Shown piece by piece: positions 61,572 to 64,000 of a stretch of 64,000 nt of DNA. The notes beneath the pieces were generated by a model, which was given only the letters and a program-made list of their open reading frames with translations, was not told the origin of the DNA and ran no database searches. How positions within the stretch are numbered: position 1 is the stretch's first letter; each line of letters opens with the position of its first letter. The stretch comes from Bacillus sp. REN16 (GTDB lineage Bacteria > Bacillota > Bacilli > Bacillales > Bacillaceae_L): contig NZ_JAJFZK010000008.1 of the NCBI RefSeq assembly GCF_020731355.1, forward strand, positions 163,844-227,843, written 5' to 3'. The position numbers were made by a program, and so were the translations under genes.

Positions 61572-63125
61572 ATGGATCTTGGAAAATTATTTAATTTTGC
61601 AGTGCATAGGTTTCCTTCCAAAACAGCAATTGTTGAAGGTGAAAGAAGATTAACGTATAAGGAATTTAATCAAATTACGAATAAGATTGCATTTTCATTA
61701 CAAAAGCATGGAATTAAAAAAGGTGACCGTGTTGTCATTATCTTAAAAAATCGATTAGAGATGGTTGCGTTATATTGGGCCATTCAAAAATTGGGTGCGG
61801 TATTTACACCTATTAATTTTCGTCTTTCAACAGAAGAGGTTGCTTATTGTGTAAATAATGCAGATGCGAAAGCTGTAGTATATGAACCAAGTAGTCAGGC
61901 TGCAGCACTTGAAGGGAAGTATGAGCACAAACCATTATTTATAAGTGTACTAGGAGCATCAGGTGGCGACGTAACGTATGAAGAACTTCTTGATCATAAC
62001 CAAGAGTCTTTTGACGAACCAACTATTCATTTTGATGACATTTGTTTAATGCTTTACACTTCAGGAACTACTGGTAAACCAAAGGGTGTACCTAGAAGTC
62101 ACAAGAATGAGTATAGCGCAGCAACTGCACATATTATTCAAAACAAATATGTGCTACATGAAAGTACACTTGGTGTCATGCCACTTTACCATACAATGGG
62201 AATGCGCTCTCTTTTATCAATGACATTCTTAAATGGTAAGTTATGCATGATTCCAGATAACGATACACTAACAATGCTAAAAGTGATGGAAGAAGAAGAA
62301 GTAAGCTGTGTGTATTTAGTCCCAACAATTATCCATGACCTTTTACATCATAAGAATTTCGATACTTTCAATCTACTGAGTCTTCGAAAGATTGGATATG
62401 CAGGAGCTTCGATGACATCAGAGTTAACAAAAGAAGTAATTAGCAAGCTTAAACCAGAAGTGTTTGTCAATCACTATGGTTCTACAGAGGTCTATACATT
62501 CACTATTTGTGATTATCTAGATAAAAAACCAGGTTGTGCAGGGAAGGCAGGTTTTCATCAACAATTAAGATTAGTTACACCCGACCCTGATGGAAACTCG
62601 ACACCAGATGATATTATTCCAAACGGTACTCCAGGAGAAATCATAATAAATATCGATTCGATTGAAGCATTTAAAGGCTATTGGAATCGACCAGACGCAA
62701 ATAAAAAATCAATCCGAAATGGCTGGTATTTTACAGGAGACATGGGTGTGCTAGACGAAGATGGGGATTTGTACGTGGTTGGACGTGTAGATGACATGAT
62801 TATTTCTGGTGGCGAAAATATACATCCACTTGAAGTAGAAGATGTTATAGCATCACATCCGAACGTTTTGGAGGTAGCAGTTGCAGGAATACCAGATGAA
62901 CGATTTGGTGAGAAGGTAGTTGCTTTTGTCGTTAGCAAGGGTGAGAGACTAACAACTGAGGAATTAGACAGTTTCTGTAAACAGTCGAGCCAACTTGCAA
63001 ACTTCAAACGCCCAAGAGAGTACAAGTTTATTAAAGAAATTCCGAAAAGTCCAGTTGGTAAAATCTTAAGAAGAAAATTAAAAGAAAACTATCAAACATT
63101 TAAAATTGAGGAGAGTGTACTATAA
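61572..63125 (+). CDS. Acyl-CoA ligase, probably 2-furoate-CoA ligase (HmfD-like)
   Basis: 517 residues with all AMP-forming ligase motifs: MLYTSGTTGKPKGVPRSH, YGSTEVYTFTI, WYFTGDMG, and PKSPVGKILRRKL with catalytic Lys497. Segments GVMPLYHTMGMRSLLSM and VNHYGSTEVYTFTI match furoyl-CoA synthetases as I remember them. It sits just after the Mo hydroxylase and just before the crotonase gene, as hmfD does in Cupriavidus. It would activate an aromatic acid before ring hydroxylation. Other aryl or carnitine-type substrates are possible. Confidence 0.72.
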   Translation: MDLGKLFNFAVHRFPSKTAIVEGERRLTYKEFNQITNKIAFSLQKHGIKKGDRVVIILKNRLEMVALYWAIQKLGAVFTPINFRLSTEEVAYCVNNADAKAVVYEPSSQAAALEGKYEHKPLFISVLGASGGDVTYEELLDHNQESFDEPTIHFDDICLMLYTSGTTGKPKGVPRSHKNEYSAATAHIIQNKYVLHESTLGVMPLYHTMGMRSLLSMTFLNGKLCMIPDNDTLTMLKVMEEEEVSCVYLVPTIIHDLLHHKNFDTFNLLSLRKIGYAGASMTSELTKEVISKLKPEVFVNHYGSTEVYTFTICDYLDKKPGCAGKAGFHQQLRLVTPDPDGNSTPDDIIPNGTPGEIIINIDSIEAFKGYWNRPDANKKSIRNGWYFTGDMGVLDEDGDLYVVGRVDDMIISGGENIHPLEVEDVIASHPNVLEVAVAGIPDERFGEKVVAFVVSKGERLTTEELDSFCKQSSQLANFKRPREYKFIKEIPKSPVGKILRRKLKENYQTFKIEESVL

Positions 63126-63925
63126 TGACAACAATTAATAACCAAACAACTCAGTGGGACCATATTTCTGTAGAAAAAGATGTTGAGGCAAAAACAGCAA
63201 CGATTATTTTGGATCGACCAGAAAAAATGAACACTTTAAGCTTTATTGCTCGTTCACATCTTCATGCAATTTTTAATGAATTAAATCACGATGATGATGT
63301 AAGGGTTATCATTATTAAGGGTGCTGGTGAAAAGGCATTTACTTCTGGTGGTAATATCGCTGAATTCATGGAGCAGCATCCAGCGGTACTCTCAGAATTA
63401 CATGTAAATGTAGCCGCACCAGAACGTTCTCCAAAACCTGTTATTGCACAATTACAAGGGTATACCTTTGGGGTTGGACTAGAGATTGCAATGGCTTGCG
63501 ATTTCCGAATCGCAGCTGATAACACACTATTAGCTTTACCAGAAATCAACCTAGGTATGATTCCAGGAAGTGGTGGCTCACAACGTGTAGCAAAAATTGT
63601 TGGGGTTGGAAGAGCAAAAGACATGATTATGAGAGGGCGCCGTATTCCAGCCGAAGAAGCACATCAGTGGGGATTATTAACAACAGTTACCTCTCCTGAA
63701 AACGTAGAAGAAGAGGTAGACAAATTAGTAAAGGATCTAGTAAGACTTTCTCCGATGACACTAAGTGTGTTAAAGCGTGTAATAAACTCTTCCCAAGATA
63801 CACCCCTTAGTATGGGAATGGAAATTGAAGGATTTGCCTATGGAATGCTTCGTTCGACAGAAGACTTTAATGAAGGTGTTCAAGCGTTTGGAAATAAGGT
63901 AAAACCTAATTTCAAAGGGAAATAA
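63125..63925 (+). CDS. Crotonase-fold hydrolase, HmfE-like
   Basis: 266 residues, enoyl-CoA hydratase family. Oxyanion-hole segments GEKAFTSGGNIAEF (about 68-81) and IPGSGGSQRV (about 146-155); acidic residues Glu140 (LPEINLG) and Asp166 (RAKDMIMRGRRIP), where hydratases usually have two Glu. This and the SPLSMGMEIEGFAYGMLRSTEDFNEGV-like end (in parts) resemble 2-oxoglutaroyl-CoA hydrolase HmfE as I remember it. Starts in a TAATG overlap with the ligase. It would open the ring or hydrolyse the CoA ester. Confidence 0.72.
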   Translation: MTTINNQTTQWDHISVEKDVEAKTATIILDRPEKMNTLSFIARSHLHAIFNELNHDDDVRVIIIKGAGEKAFTSGGNIAEFMEQHPAVLSELHVNVAAPERSPKPVIAQLQGYTFGVGLEIAMACDFRIAADNTLLALPEINLGMIPGSGGSQRVAKIVGVGRAKDMIMRGRRIPAEEAHQWGLLTTVTSPENVEEEVDKLVKDLVRLSPMTLSVLKRVINSSQDTPLSMGMEIEGFAYGMLRSTEDFNEGVQAFGNKVKPNFKGK

Positions 63926-63967
63926 GGTCTATCTTTATCTGTAATTATTTAATAAAGGAGGCTATAT

Positions 63968-64000
63968 ATGAAATATTCTGTTGGAGAAAGTGTAAGGTTG
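63968..64000 (+). CDS. Start of a further gene of the cluster, cut by the window
   Basis: ATG at 63968 after AAAGGAGG, encoding MKYSVGESVRL before the edge. The start resembles MaoC-like hydratases but eleven residues prove little. Same strand and spacing suggest it belongs to the operon. Confidence 0.45.
   Translation, partial: MKYSVGESVRL

Overview
The window looks like chromosomal DNA of an aerobic, endospore-forming, low-GC Gram-positive of the Bacillus/Neobacillus type. The reasons are strong Shine-Dalgarno sites with frequent TTG/GTG starts, a gerA-type spore germinant-receptor operon with a sigma-G-like promoter, Bacillus families (YczE, YkuK, YvbH, RlmCD, DUF3231) and an mrpABCDEFG sodium/proton antiporter operon. 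The species call is inference only.

Layout. 1-6.6 kb: a cut-off YesM-type sensor kinase, a YczE membrane protein, pantothenate kinase, a DUF4309-GH3 hexosaminidase and two unrecognised genes. 6.7-11.1 kb: a heme-stress module (hrtB, hrtA, hssR, hssS), followed by a small membrane protein that carries its own copy of the predicted HssR operator. 11.1-15 kb: DUF3231 protein, cupin and large catalase KatE. 15.3-20.4 kb (minus): N-succinylamino acid racemase-like enzyme, GNAT acyltransferase and a DctPQM TRAP transporter with a near-perfect cre site. 20.5-24.3 kb: PQQ/cytochrome c dehydrogenase, a small tyrosine recombinase and a KdpD-type Usp protein. 24.7-30.5 kb: the complete mrp operon. 30.8-40 kb: ykuK, yvbH, the germination operon, and membrane, lipoprotein, prenyltransferase and CopD-like genes. 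40.7-51.3 kb: rlmCD, a SNF2 helicase broken by an in-frame TAG, a CDF transporter, a BCCT transporter and a GGDEF-EAL protein. 51.3-53 kb: a repeat-rich, pseudogene-containing junction.

53-64 kb is the most interesting accessory region. It holds a CoA-ligase paralogue, an AraC-type regulator with a degenerate receiver domain, molybdenum-enzyme maturation genes (XdhC, MocA-like) and a molybdenum hydroxylase (large, FAD and 2Fe-2S subunits plus CoxG), followed by a CoA ligase and a crotonase-fold enzyme. Apart from coxG, the order large-FAD-FeS-ligase-crotonase is that of the hmfABCDE 2-furoate pathway of proteobacteria. I infer a Gram-positive furoate (or similar heteroaromatic acid) catabolic operon.

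A second theme is short tandem arrays between genes, each different at its own locus: 20-bp period at two loci, 40 bp (two 20-bp halves) at one, 52 bp and 53 bp hairpin units at two more, and a loose inverted-repeat set at 51.6 kb. Several start just after a terminator or a stop codon. No tRNA, rRNA, CRISPR array or intact insertion sequence was seen.
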